Assembly: GCF_003148775.1 (NCBI RefSeq)
Contig: NZ_QGGW01000001.1
Location: 186,001-250,000, forward strand
DNA from: Roseicyclus mahoneyensis
Lineage (GTDB): Bacteria > Pseudomonadota > Alphaproteobacteria > Rhodobacterales > Rhodobacteraceae
Reading direction: 5' to 3'
Length of the DNA stretch: 64,000 bases
Part shown: in pieces, positions 10,576-19,104 of the stretch
How the letters are laid out: each line of letters opens with the position of its first letter
Numbering within the stretch: position 1 is the first letter of the stretch
Notes under the pieces: generated by a model
Databases searched by the model: none
Seen by the model: the letters and a program-made list of their open reading frames with translations, nothing else
What the model was told of the DNA's origin: nothing
Made by a program: the position numbers and the translations under genes

Positions 10576-10896
10576 CTATCGGAACGTCGTGGACATGAAC
10601 TCCGAAAGGGCCGCGATCTCCGCGTCGGTCAGATCCCGCGCATTTGGGATCATCAGGCCCGAATTTGGCCCGATGCCTTCGCCCGAGCGGTAGATCTCCA
10701 GCTTTTCCGCCAGATACTCCGCGCTTCGGTTCTGGAGCGAGGGATAGACCGACACGCCGCGCCCGGTGCGTCCGTGGCATGCCGAACAGGACGCGGCATA
10801 TACCTCCGCCGCGTTCGTGGCCGGTGTGTCCGCGGATGCGTTGGGCACAGCCGCCAAAAAGGCCACGCAGGACGCGGCCAGCACTCTGGGTATCAT
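10576..10896 (-). CDS. Periplasmic class I c-type cytochrome
   Basis: Small electron carrier of 106 residues. A signal peptide (AASCVAFLAAVPNASA) is cleaved near residue 22. The haem attachment motif CSACH is at 37-41, and the distal Met ligand is probably in SGLMIPNARDL near residue 82. The start follows GGGAGG. It precedes the sugar dehydrogenase on the same strand (195 nt apart), suggesting it takes electrons from that enzyme; that link is inference. The family is cytochrome c551/c552-like. Confidence 0.87.
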   Translation of the reverse strand: MIPRVLAASCVAFLAAVPNASADTPATNAAEVYAASCSACHGRTGRGVSVYPSLQNRSAEYLAEKLEIYRSGEGIGPNSGLMIPNARDLTDAEIAALSEFMSTTFR

Positions 10897-11204
10897 GGAA
10901 CCTCCCTTCCATGGTCGTCAACGGTCTCGGGCGAAGCCGGGGCAGGGCCCCCTCGACCCCGCCATCGGCCCCGTGTCGAACCGTCGCAGGTGAAGTAGGC
11001 GGGGCTTACACAGCGTCAATGATGACTGACCCTGTCAGCATTGGCGCCTGTCACAACCGACACTTCGCCACGGACCCTGCACAGGGCGCAAGGCGTCGGC
11101 ATGACCCCGCCAAAACCAAGAGTGGGAAGGTCACAGAGTTAAAAGTAAAATAATATCAATTATTTGAGTGGCATCTCACCCTTGAGAAGCCACCCAAATC
11201 GCCC
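10897..11204. other. 308-base gap: AT-rich spot and one hairpin
   Basis: No gene is supported. An AT-rich block, 11137-11165, with runs of A/T unusual for this window, could hold a promoter. A hairpin at 11168-11193 ends the FKBP transcript. The remainder is GC-rich and without visible pattern. Confidence 0.5.
11168..11193 (-). terminator. Probable terminator of the FKBP gene
   Basis: GTGGCATCTC (11168-11177) pairs with GAGAAGCCAC (11184-11193), a 10-bp stem with one A-A mismatch and a 6-nt loop. On the minus strand it is followed by an A/T-rich tract, 12 nt after the FKBP stop codon. Confidence 0.65.
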
Positions 11205-11633
11205 TCAGGCGACCTTGACCAGTTCCACCGCAAAGGTCAGGTCCTGTCCGGCCAGCGGATGGTTCGCGTCCAGCGTCACCGCTTCGTCGGTCACCTCTGC
11301 CACGGTCACCGGCATTGCCTGCCCATCCGGCGTCTGCACCTGCAACTGTGTTCCAAGATCCAGCGGGATGTGATCCGGCACCGCATCGCGCGGCACTTGG
11401 CTCATCGCCTCCTCCCGGCGCGGGCCGTAAGCCTGCGCGGCGGGGATGGTCACGGTCTTGCGCTCGCCCTCGGCCATGCCGTCAAGTGCCGCCTCGAGGC
11501 CGGGAATGATCTGGCCCGCCCCCATCTCGAAGGTCAGCGGCTCGCGCCCCTGCGATGTGTCGAAAGTAGTGCCGTCCGCCAATGTGCCTGTGTAATGAAT
11601 CGATACGGTCGTGCCGGGCATTGCCTGGGTCAT
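11205..11633 (-). CDS. FKBP-type peptidyl-prolyl isomerase (SlyD-like)
   Basis: Catalyses cis-trans isomerisation of prolyl bonds and acts as a folding helper. The 142-residue protein has the FKBP fold start (VSIHYTGTLADGTTFDTS), the inserted flap domain (about 65-125) and the return strand GQDLTFAVELVKV, as in SlyD/FkpB short forms. There is no His-rich metal tail like that of E. coli SlyD, and no signal peptide, so it is cytoplasmic. The start at 11633 follows AAAGGA with a six-base spacing; the upstream in-frame extension has no family similarity. Confidence 0.92.
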   Translation of the reverse strand: MTQAMPGTTVSIHYTGTLADGTTFDTSQGREPLTFEMGAGQIIPGLEAALDGMAEGERKTVTIPAAQAYGPRREEAMSQVPRDAVPDHIPLDLGTQLQVQTPDGQAMPVTVAEVTDEAVTLDANHPLAGQDLTFAVELVKVA

Positions 11634-11809
11634 GGGGTATCCTTTGATGGGGGAGGATGGGTTTTGCGGCATGGGTTGGTCTGCCGCGGCTCGGCCTTGA
11701 GTATAGGCGATCGGGCCGCAGGATGAAACCGGGCCGACACGAATTGTCGCGGCCGCACGCCTGTGCAAGGGTGCGCCCGAGTCCCGAGAGGGGCCAAGGG
11801 AGGGATGCC

Positions 11810-12496
11810 ATGACAAAGATCACGACCTGCGTTTTCGATGCCTACGGCACCCTCTTTGATGTCAATGCCGCCGCCCGGGCGCTGGCGGGCGAACCGGGGC
11901 GCGCCACCTTCGCCGCGGTCTGGCAACAGGTCTCTGCCGACTGGCGCACCAAGCAGCTGCAATATTCCTGGCTCCGCGCGATCACCGGCGATCACTGCGA
12001 TTTCTGGCAGGTCACGCAAGACGGCCTTGATTGGGCGCTGGACCGTGCCGGGATCGACGACCCTGACCTGCGAAACGGACTCCTCGGCCTCTACCGCCGC
12101 CTCAAACCCTACCCCGAGGTACCGGCGCTGCTGACCACCCTCAAGACGGCGGGCCTGGCCCGCGCGATCCTCTCGAACGGCAGTCCCGGGATGCTCGAGG
12201 AGGCCGTCGCCTCCGCCGGGATCGGCGCGCTGCTCGACGATGTCCTGAGCGTCGAGGATGTCGGCGTCTTCAAGCCCGACGCCCGCGTCTACGACCTCGT
12301 CGGCGCGCGCCTTGCCTGCACCCCCGATCAAGTCCTCTTCGTCTCGGCCAATGGCTGGGACGCGGCGGCGGCCGCCGCCTACGGATTCCGCACCCTTTTG
12401 GTCAACCGCGCCGGCGATCCCGTCGACCGCCTCCCTGGCCGCCCCGAAAATGTCGCCGCCGACCTCGGCGCTGTGCGCAACATTCTGGGGCTCTGA
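11810..12496 (+). CDS. (S)-2-haloacid dehalogenase type II (HAD)
   Basis: HAD-superfamily hydrolase of 228 residues that removes halide from 2-haloacids, or a related phosphatase. Nucleophile Asp10 is in VFDAYGTLFDV, motif II is SNGSPGML, motif III is the Lys in GVFKPDARVYD, and motif IV is VSANGWDAAAAAAYGF, all typical of the L-2-haloacid dehalogenase branch. The ATG at 11810 follows AAGGGAGGG. It heads a tight plus-strand group with the hydrolase (3-nt gap) and the dehydratase (4-nt overlap). The true substrate is unknown. Confidence 0.87.
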   Translation: MTKITTCVFDAYGTLFDVNAAARALAGEPGRATFAAVWQQVSADWRTKQLQYSWLRAITGDHCDFWQVTQDGLDWALDRAGIDDPDLRNGLLGLYRRLKPYPEVPALLTTLKTAGLARAILSNGSPGMLEEAVASAGIGALLDDVLSVEDVGVFKPDARVYDLVGARLACTPDQVLFVSANGWDAAAAAAYGFRTLLVNRAGDPVDRLPGRPENVAADLGAVRNILGL

Positions 12497-12499
12497 GCG

Positions 12500-13336
12500 A
12501 TGGAGTGCGTCACCGCCCCCGACGGCCTGCGCCTTGCCTATGACGTGACGGGCGAGGGCGCGCCCCTTCTGTGCCTGCCGGGCCTGACCCGCAACATGGA
12601 GGATTTCGAGCCCGTGCTCGATGCCTTCGCCACCCGTGCGCAGATCATCCGCATGGATTTCCGCGGCCGCGGTGCGTCGGACTGGGGCGATCCCGCCACC
12701 TATCAGGTCCCGCAGGAAGCGGCGGATGTCCTGACGCTGCTTGACCATCTCGGTCTGCAAAAGGTCACCATCCTCGGCACCTCGCGCGGCGGCCTTGTCG
12801 CACTGGTGCTGGCCGCCATGGCACGGCCCCGCATCGCGGGTGTCATCTTCAACGACATCGGCCCGGAGGTGATGCCCGAGGGGCTCGCCTACATCATGGA
12901 TTACCTCGGCCGGCCGCCCAAGGCCCGCACGTTGCCCGAGGCCGCCGCCGCCTTTCCGCGCCATTATGCGCCCGCCTTCCTGGGCGTGCCGGACGCCACA
13001 TGGGCGGCCATGGCCCGCCGCCTCTTCACCGAAAGGGACGGCGCGCTCCACAACCGCTACGACCCCCGCCTGCGCGAGGCTGTGGCCCCCGCCTTCGCCC
13101 CGGATGCCGTGGCCCCCGACCTCTGGCCGCTCTTCGATGCGCTGCAAGGCGTCCCCTTGGGCCTGATCCGCGGCGCGGGCTCCAACATCCTGTCCGCCGC
13201 CACCGCCGCCGAAATGCGCCGCCGCCGCCCTGACATGGTCTTTGCCGAGCTGCCCGATCGCGGCCATGTCCCCTTTCTCGACGAACCTGACGCAATCCGC
13301 GTGATCGCCACCGTGCTGGAGCAAGCTACACAATGA
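12500..13336 (+). CDS. Alpha/beta hydrolase
   Basis: A 278-residue alpha/beta-hydrolase-fold protein. The nucleophile elbow is GTSRGG with Ser95, the oxyanion region is LPGLTRNM, DFRGRGASD follows strand 5, and the catalytic His is in DRGHVPFLDEP near the C terminus. Such enzymes cleave esters, lactones or C-C bonds; nothing in the sequence fixes the substrate. It starts 3 nt after the HAD gene and overlaps the dehydratase gene by 4 nt (ATGA), so all three are translated from one message. Confidence 0.88.
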   Translation: MECVTAPDGLRLAYDVTGEGAPLLCLPGLTRNMEDFEPVLDAFATRAQIIRMDFRGRGASDWGDPATYQVPQEAADVLTLLDHLGLQKVTILGTSRGGLVALVLAAMARPRIAGVIFNDIGPEVMPEGLAYIMDYLGRPPKARTLPEAAAAFPRHYAPAFLGVPDATWAAMARRLFTERDGALHNRYDPRLREAVAPAFAPDAVAPDLWPLFDALQGVPLGLIRGAGSNILSAATAAEMRRRRPDMVFAELPDRGHVPFLDEPDAIRVIATVLEQATQ

Positions 13337-14307
13337 CCGACATCGCCATGATCGAAGCCGCCGCCGCCCGCGCCAAGGGGATCGTCCGCGAAACTCCGCT
13401 GCTCTCTTCGCCCTTCCTCGACGAAATCGCGGGCCGCCGCGTGCTGGCCAAGGCCGAGGTGCTGCAACACACGGGATCGTTCAAGTTCCGTGGCGGCTGG
13501 GCCGCAGTGTCGGCGCTTGACCCCGAAACCCGCGCCCGCGGCGTGCTGGCCTTCTCCTCGGGCAACCACGCGCAGGGCGTGGCTCATGCCGCCCAACTCC
13601 ATGGCGTCCCCGCCATCATCATCATGCCCAAGGACGCGCCCGCGCTGAAGATCGAGAACACCCGCGCGCTGGGCGCCGAGGTGGTGCTCTACGACCGCGC
13701 CGGCGGCGAAAAGCGCGAGGAGATCGGCGCGCGCCTGCAGGCCGAGCGGAACATGACGCTCATCAAGCCTTTCGATGATGCGCAAGTGATTGCGGGGCAG
13801 GGCACCTGCGGCCTCGAGATCGCGGCACAGACGGCGGCGCTCGGCATCACCCAGGGCACCGTGCTCACTTGTTGCGGCGGCGGCGGCCTGACCTCCGGCA
13901 TCGCGCTGGCACTGGCGGCGAAAGCGCCCGGAATGACCGTCCGCCCGGTCGAGCCCGAAGGCTTCGACGACACCGCGATCTCGCTCGCCTCCGGGACCCG
14001 CACCCGCCACGCCTCGCCCGAGGCAGGGTTCTGCGACGCGATCCTGACGCCGATGCCGGGCGAAATCACTTTCCCGATCCTGTCCCGCCTTTGTGGCCCC
14101 GGCATCGTGGTGACGGAGCTTGAGGTCAGGGAAGCGATGCGCCTTGCCGCAACCCGGCTGAAACTGGTGGTGGAACCGGGCGGCGCCGTCGCGCTGGCCG
14201 CCGCCCTCTTCCATGGCCGCGCGCTTGCCGATGGGCCGGTCATCTGCACGCTCTCGGGCGGCAACGCCGACCCCGCGCTTTACGCCGAGATCCTTGCGGG
14301 CGGCTGA
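13333..14307 (+). CDS. PLP-dependent threonine/serine dehydratase
   Basis: Fold-type II PLP enzyme of 324 residues, related to threonine dehydratase and serine racemase, converting Thr or Ser to 2-oxo acids and ammonia. Lys51 (TGSFKFRGG) binds PLP, SSGNHAQG contacts the substrate and GGGGLTSG holds the phosphate. No ACT regulatory domain is present, so it is the short catabolic form. It is translationally coupled to the hydrolase gene. It could also act on hydroxyaspartate. A copy of the recurrent intergenic element follows at 14311. Confidence 0.88.
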   Translation: MTDIAMIEAAAARAKGIVRETPLLSSPFLDEIAGRRVLAKAEVLQHTGSFKFRGGWAAVSALDPETRARGVLAFSSGNHAQGVAHAAQLHGVPAIIIMPKDAPALKIENTRALGAEVVLYDRAGGEKREEIGARLQAERNMTLIKPFDDAQVIAGQGTCGLEIAAQTAALGITQGTVLTCCGGGGLTSGIALALAAKAPGMTVRPVEPEGFDDTAISLASGTRTRHASPEAGFCDAILTPMPGEITFPILSRLCGPGIVVTELEVREAMRLAATRLKLVVEPGGAVALAAALFHGRALADGPVICTLSGGNADPALYAEILAGG

Positions 14308-14310
14308 GCC

Positions 14311-14331
14311 TTCATCTTTCTCCAAATATGC
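14311..14331 (-). repeat. Recurrent intergenic element, copy 1
   Basis: Reads on the minus strand as GCATATTTGGAG then AAAGATGAA, 8 nt after the MFS gene stop and in the same orientation as that gene. Confidence 0.8.
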
Positions 14332-14338
14332 ACGGCGC

Positions 14339-15571
14339 TCACTCCGCCGCCCGCACAACGGCCCGGGCAGGGGGGACGCGCGTCCGCACATAGATCACGA
14401 AAGCGCCCGCCATCAGCACCGCCCCCAAAAGGAAGGGCGCACCGGGCAGCCAGATCGCCCCCTCGGGCCGGGTGAACCAGAAAAACGCCTGCGTCATGAT
14501 CAGCGGCGACAAGATCATCGACAGCGCCGAGATCGACGACAAGACACCCTGCAACTCCCCTTGCTGGTCGGCCCCCGCCGCCCGGCTCATCACGCCCTGC
14601 ATCGCGGGCGCGACGATGGCCCCCACCGCCGAGATCGGGATCAGAAACCAGATCATCCAGCCTTGCGTGGCAAAGCCGTAAAGGACCAGACAGACCGTGT
14701 TCAGGATCAGCCCCCAGACCACCGCCCGCGTCTCGCCCAAGCGTGGCAAGATCGCCCGGATCAGCCCCGCCTGAACCACCGCGATGGCCACCCCGTAAGC
14801 CGCCAGCGACAGGCCGACCATCCGCGCATCCCAGCCAAACGCGCCCTGAATGTAATAGGCCCAGACGGCGGGATAGGTGAAATTGGCGATCTGATAGGCC
14901 AACATGACCATCAAAAGCGGCCGCACACCGGGCAGCTTGCCCACCGCCTTCAGTGCGCCGGCCGGGTTGGCGCGGCTCCAGTCGAGCTTGCGCCGGCGCT
15001 CCTTCGGCAGGCTTTCGGGCAAGACGAAATACCCGAAGGCGAAATTCAGCGCGGCCAGACAGGCCGCCGCCACAAAAGGCGCGCGCGGATCAAGCCCGCC
15101 GAGCATCCCGCCCAAGGCCGGGCCAAAGATGAACCCCATCCCGAAACCCGCTGAAATCAGGCCGAAATTCTGCGCGCGCTTGGAGCCGTCGGTGATGTCC
15201 GCCATGTAGGCCAGTGCCGTGGAATGCGTCGCCGCCGCCATGCCTGCAACGATGCGGCCAAAGAGCAGCAGCCAGATCGAGCCTGCCACCGCCATGATGA
15301 CGTAATCGACCGCCAGAACCGCCATCGACACCAGAAGGATCGGCCGCCGCCCGAAGCGGTCCGACAGGTTGCCCAGTGTGGGCGAGAACCCGAACTGCAT
15401 CACCGCATAGGAGGCCGACAAGATGCCCCCCCACAGCGCCGCGTCCGACAGGCTCGCGCCCTGCACCTCCCGGATCAGGTCCGGGATCACCGGCAAGATC
15501 AGCCCGATGCCCATCGCGTCCAGCGTCACGGTGATCAAGATGAACATCACGGGCAGGCGGCGCGGGGCCAT
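14339..15571 (-). CDS. MFS transporter, TetA/TCR-like efflux
   Basis: Twelve-helix major facilitator of 410 residues. Motif A (GNLSDRFGRRPILL) is in the loop after helix 2, and motif C-like glycine-rich GFGMGFIFGPALGG is in helix 5, as in tetracycline-class drug:proton antiporters (TCR/Tet). N-terminal DAMGIGLILPVIPDLI is also typical of this branch. It lies 48 nt downstream of pcaB on the same strand but has its own palindrome upstream (15599-15618), which suggests separate induction. The substrate is unknown, and drug efflux is an inference from the family. Confidence 0.88.
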   Translation of the reverse strand: MAPRRLPVMFILITVTLDAMGIGLILPVIPDLIREVQGASLSDAALWGGILSASYAVMQFGFSPTLGNLSDRFGRRPILLVSMAVLAVDYVIMAVAGSIWLLLFGRIVAGMAAATHSTALAYMADITDGSKRAQNFGLISAGFGMGFIFGPALGGMLGGLDPRAPFVAAACLAALNFAFGYFVLPESLPKERRRKLDWSRANPAGALKAVGKLPGVRPLLMVMLAYQIANFTYPAVWAYYIQGAFGWDARMVGLSLAAYGVAIAVVQAGLIRAILPRLGETRAVVWGLILNTVCLVLYGFATQGWMIWFLIPISAVGAIVAPAMQGVMSRAAGADQQGELQGVLSSISALSMILSPLIMTQAFFWFTRPEGAIWLPGAPFLLGAVLMAGAFVIYVRTRVPPARAVVRAAE

Positions 15572-15598
15572 GAAACGACTTTCGAGGGGCTCAGTCGA

Positions 15599-15618
15599 CT
15601 GTCAACCTAGATTGACAG
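15599..15618 (-). promoter_or_regulatory. Palindromic operator ahead of MFS gene
   Basis: CTGTCAA-N6-TTGACAG, a perfect 7-bp inverted repeat 28 nt upstream of the MFS start, touching the pcaB stop. The form fits a TetR-family operator; no such regulator gene is adjacent. Confidence 0.6.
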
Positions 15619-15619
15619 A

Positions 15620-16951
15620 TCAACCTTGTCCATCGGCGATTGCCCGCGCCGCGCTGGCAAAGCTGCGCGCATCATCGGGTGCGGCGCCCAGCGTCTCGGG
15701 CCCCGTGAGCGGCGGCAAGGTCAGATCCGGATGGGTCTCGGCCACCAGATCGGGCAGGGCGCGGCCTGTGCGTTTCGCCTCACCCGCCAGCCGCTTGACC
15801 GCCGCCTGCGCCTCGGACCGCGGCATCGCGCGGGCCAGCGCGAAACTCAGCGCCTCTGCATGGATCAGCCCCAGCGGTTCCCCCAAGCGCGCGGCCATCG
15901 CGCTCCGGTCCGGCGCGATCGCGCCCAGGACCTCGCCCAGCACCGCTGCCGATTTCCCGGCCGCCACAACCAGTTGCGGCAGCACCAGCCATTCGGTGAA
16001 CCACCCCGCGCCATCGCGCGCCTCGCGCGATGCGGGCGACAGCGCCGCGCCTTGCGCCGCCGCAAACCGCGCCAGTGCAACCAGAACCGACGGCGCGACC
16101 GGGTTTTCCTTTTGCGGCATGGTGGAGGACGCGCCGCCGCCCGCCAACCGCACCTCTCCCACATCGCTGCGGGTCAGGATCAGCAGATCCTCGCCCGCCT
16201 TGGCCCCTGCCGTCGTCACGGCCGTGCAGACCCCGGCCAGTTCCGCAATTAGCGACCGCTCCGCATGCCAGCTGCGGCCCGGATCGGCCAGCCCCAGCGC
16301 CTCCGCCAGTCCGACCCGGATCGCGGCGGGGTCCGGCCCCAGCATGCTGCCCGTCCCGCCAGCCCCCGACAGCGACACCGGCAGCCGCGGCCGCAGGTCG
16401 CGCAGCCGCTCGATAGCGCGGATCACCGGCCAGCCCCAGACGGCCACCTGCGCCCCGAAACTCGACGGCACCGCCACCTGCCCATAGGTGCGCGCAGCCA
16501 CCGGCGTGTCGGCCTCCGCCTCGGCCAGCCGCCCCAGCGCGCCGGCCGCCGCGACCAGCCGCCCCTCGATCAGCGCCAGCGCACGGGCCAGCCGCAGCAT
16601 CAGGCCGGTATCCTGAATGTCCTGGCTGGTGGCCCCGAAATGCAGCCATGCCGCATGCTCCGGCGCCTCGAGCGCGCGGCGGAGCGCCGCCACCAGACCC
16701 GGCACGCTCACCCCGTTCGCGCCGGTGCTCTCGGCCAGCCCGGCAGGGTCGACCTGCACCTCCATCATCGCGCGCGCCAGAAACGCGCCCGAGACCTCGG
16801 GGATCACGCCAGCCTTTCCCTGCACCGATGCCAAGGCCCCCAGAACCAGCATCATCGCCCGCACCTCGGCGGTGTCCGAGACCAGCCGCGCCATCTCCGC
16901 ATCGCCGAAGAGCCCGCGGTAAAGCGCGCTGTCAAACGGGCTGGCACTCAT
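15620..16951 (-). CDS. pcaB: 3-carboxy-cis,cis-muconate cycloisomerase
   Basis: Fumarase/aspartase-superfamily enzyme of 443 residues that lactonises 3-carboxy-cis,cis-muconate in the protocatechuate branch of the beta-ketoadipate pathway. It has FGATSQDIQDTG (the substrate-binding TSQD block), TYGQVAVPSSFG, and the superfamily signature as STMPQKENP with the flexible serine loop. It overlaps pcaD by 4 nt (ATGA). The usual pcaC, pcaH and pcaG genes are absent between the two. Adenylosuccinate lyase is excluded by the muconate-type motifs. Confidence 0.88.
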   Translation of the reverse strand: MSASPFDSALYRGLFGDAEMARLVSDTAEVRAMMLVLGALASVQGKAGVIPEVSGAFLARAMMEVQVDPAGLAESTGANGVSVPGLVAALRRALEAPEHAAWLHFGATSQDIQDTGLMLRLARALALIEGRLVAAAGALGRLAEAEADTPVAARTYGQVAVPSSFGAQVAVWGWPVIRAIERLRDLRPRLPVSLSGAGGTGSMLGPDPAAIRVGLAEALGLADPGRSWHAERSLIAELAGVCTAVTTAGAKAGEDLLILTRSDVGEVRLAGGGASSTMPQKENPVAPSVLVALARFAAAQGAALSPASREARDGAGWFTEWLVLPQLVVAAGKSAAVLGEVLGAIAPDRSAMAARLGEPLGLIHAEALSFALARAMPRSEAQAAVKRLAGEAKRTGRALPDLVAETHPDLTLPPLTGPETLGAAPDDARSFASAARAIADGQG

Positions 16952-17748
16952 GCCCCGCCCTCCGAATGCCCGATGTCGCGCAAGAACCCCGCCAGCAGCG
17001 GGCCGAAGATCTCGGGCTTTTCAACGCAAGGCAGATGCCCCGCACCCCGGATCAGCTCATAACGCGCACCGGGGATCAGGCCTGCCAGATCGCGCACCAG
17101 GTCGGGCGGGGTCGATCCGTCCTCGGACCCGGCAATCACCAGCGCAGGCAGGCGCAGCGCGGCGGTCGTGGCGTAGAAATCCGTGCCCGCGATGGCCGCC
17201 GAACAGCCCGCGTAGCCCTCGGGCGGGGTCGTCTCCACCATCCGCCGCCACGGCGTCACCTGCGGCCCCTCGCGGAAGGGCTTGGAAAACCACCGCTCCA
17301 TGATTGCCCCCGACATGGCCGACAGGCCCTGCGTCTCGACCATGGCGATCCGATCCTCCCACATCGTCCGGGTGCCGATCTTGGGCGCGGTGTTCGACAA
17401 CACCACCGCGCGCACCAGATCCAACCGCTTGGCCGCCAGCCCCTGCGCGATCATCCCCCCGATCGACAGGCCCACAAAGACGCAATCGCGCACCCCCAGC
17501 CCGTCAATCAGCCGCTCGGCATCGCGGATCAGCGCGCCCATCGTGTAAGGCGCAGGCGGGCAGCTCGACAGCCCATGACCGCGCGTGTCATAGCGGATCA
17601 CCCGCAGACCCTCGGGCAGATAGGGCAAGATGGCGTCCCACAGCCGGAGATCGGTGCCCAGCGAATTGGAGAACACCACCGCCGGCGCGCCCCGCGGCCC
17701 GGTGTCCGCGTAGTGCACCACCACATCGCCCAGATCGAGACTGTCCAT
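16948..17748 (-). CDS. pcaD: 3-oxoadipate enol-lactonase
   Basis: Alpha/beta hydrolase of 266 residues that opens 3-oxoadipate enol-lactone to 3-oxoadipate. It has SNSLGTDLRLWD near the N terminus, YDTRGHGLS, the nucleophile elbow GLSIGG (Ser95) and the catalytic His in RGAGHLPCVE. The start at 17748 follows GGAGGATGCG. It is the first gene of the pcaD-pcaB pair and translationally coupled to pcaB. Its 5' neighbour is a divergent alcohol dehydrogenase; the 166-base gap must hold both promoters, but no clear operator is seen there. Confidence 0.88.
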   Translation of the reverse strand: MDSLDLGDVVVHYADTGPRGAPAVVFSNSLGTDLRLWDAILPYLPEGLRVIRYDTRGHGLSSCPPAPYTMGALIRDAERLIDGLGVRDCVFVGLSIGGMIAQGLAAKRLDLVRAVVLSNTAPKIGTRTMWEDRIAMVETQGLSAMSGAIMERWFSKPFREGPQVTPWRRMVETTPPEGYAGCSAAIAGTDFYATTAALRLPALVIAGSEDGSTPPDLVRDLAGLIPGARYELIRGAGHLPCVEKPEIFGPLLAGFLRDIGHSEGGA

Positions 17749-17914
17749 CGCATCCTCCGTCCTTTGCCCCGGTTCTGGGCCAGCGGGGGCGGCCCCGCAA
17801 GGGGCAGGGGCGGCGGGACGTCGCGAACAGGCAGTCCCACGGCGCGAAATCGCCTTGCCGTCCCTGCGCCGTGTGCAAGGATGCCCGCAAAACACGAGGG
17901 ACACGAGGAACCAC

Positions 17915-19006
17915 ATGCCATCCACCATCCGCGCCGCCGTCTGCCGCAGCTTTGGCGCGCCGCTCGAGATCGAAACGCTCACCCTGCGCGATCCGGGCCC
18001 CAGCGAGATCGAGGTCACGCTCGAGGCCGTCGCGATCTGCCATTCCGACATCTCCTATCTCGAAGGCGCATGGGGCGGCACGCTGCCCGCCGTCTACGGC
18101 CACGAGGCGGCAGGCCGCGTCAGCGCCCTTGGGGCGGGCGTCGCCAAGGTGGCTCTGGGCGAGCGTGTCCTCGTCACGCTGATCCGGTCGTGCGGCACCT
18201 GCCCGGACTGCGCCAGCGGCAGGCCCGTGTACTGCTCCGGCAAGACGGAACGCGCGCCCAAACTGACCGATGCCACCGGCGCGCCGGTCGTGGCCGCGAT
18301 GGAATGCGGCGCCTTCGCCGAAAAGGTCATCGTCGATCAGTCCCAGATCGCCCCCTTGGGTGAGGCGGCCGCCCCCCATTCGGCCTGCCTGCTGGCCTGC
18401 GGCGTGCCGACCGGCGTCGGCGCCGTGGTCAACACCGCGCGCGTGCGCCCCGGCGACACGGTGGTGGTGATCGGGGCGGGCGGCGTCGGCCTCAACACCG
18501 TGCAGGGTGCCCATATCGCGGGCGCGGCCCGGATCGTGGCGATGGATCTGGAACCGTTGAAACTGGACGATGCGCGCGCCTTCGGGGCCACCGACACGAT
18601 CCTCGCCACGGTGGAAAAGCCCTGGCAGGAGCTTGAGCGCATCACCGGCGGCAGGCTCGCCGATCATGTCTTCGTCACCGTGGGCGCTGTCCCCGCCTAT
18701 GACATGGCGCTGCGCCTGATCGCGCCGGGCGGCACCGCCTATGCCGTGGGCATGCCGGCCTCGGGGGCCATGTCCAGCTACGAGCCGGTCATGGTCGCAG
18801 CCCTGGGGCACGGCATGCGCGGCAGCAAGATGGGCGATGTGGTGCTCGCGCGCGACATTCCATGGATGGTCGACCTCTATGGTCAGGGGCGTCTCAAGCT
18901 TGATGAACTGGTCTCGCGGCAATGGCCCTTCGACCAGATCAACGCCGCCATCGCTGACACCAACGCCGGTCAGGCCCGCCGCAACGTCTTGATCTTCCCG
19001 ACCTGA
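17915..19006 (+). CDS. Zinc-dependent alcohol dehydrogenase
   Basis: Medium-chain dehydrogenase of 363 residues. Catalytic zinc residues are AICHSD (Cys) and GHEAAG (His-Glu), and the structural zinc site has four cysteines in CGTCPDCASGRPVYC. The NAD fold is GAGGVGLNTVQ. The ending QINAAIADTNAGQARRNVLIF is typical of class III-like/aryl alcohol dehydrogenases. It converts alcohols and aldehydes with NAD(P). The ATG at 17915 follows GAGGAACC. The next gene is an enolase-superfamily enzyme on the same strand, which may share a catabolic role; the substrate is unknown. Confidence 0.87.
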   Translation: MPSTIRAAVCRSFGAPLEIETLTLRDPGPSEIEVTLEAVAICHSDISYLEGAWGGTLPAVYGHEAAGRVSALGAGVAKVALGERVLVTLIRSCGTCPDCASGRPVYCSGKTERAPKLTDATGAPVVAAMECGAFAEKVIVDQSQIAPLGEAAAPHSACLLACGVPTGVGAVVNTARVRPGDTVVVIGAGGVGLNTVQGAHIAGAARIVAMDLEPLKLDDARAFGATDTILATVEKPWQELERITGGRLADHVFVTVGAVPAYDMALRLIAPGGTAYAVGMPASGAMSSYEPVMVAALGHGMRGSKMGDVVLARDIPWMVDLYGQGRLKLDELVSRQWPFDQINAAIADTNAGQARRNVLIFPT

Positions 19007-19010
19007 GCCT

Positions 19011-19031
19011 TCTTCGTTTCGAAAATATCCC
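19011..19031 (-). repeat. Recurrent intergenic element, copy 2 (diverged)
   Basis: On the minus strand GGGATATTTTCG then AAACGAAGA, an outlying version of the family. It lies 5 nt after the alcohol dehydrogenase stop, in the opposite orientation. Confidence 0.5.
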
Positions 19032-19058
19032 GGGGGAGGCGCGGCCGAAGGCCGGGCC

Positions 19059-19073
19059 GGGGGCAGAGCCCCC
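19059..19073 (+). terminator. Hairpin after alcohol dehydrogenase gene
   Basis: GGGGGC-AGA-GCCCCC, a perfect 6-bp stem with a 3-nt loop, followed by CAAAG. It may end or attenuate transcription before the next gene; no T-run is present. Confidence 0.45.
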
Positions 19074-19104
19074 AAAGCCGCCGCCAGCCAGAGGGTACGA
19101 CACC

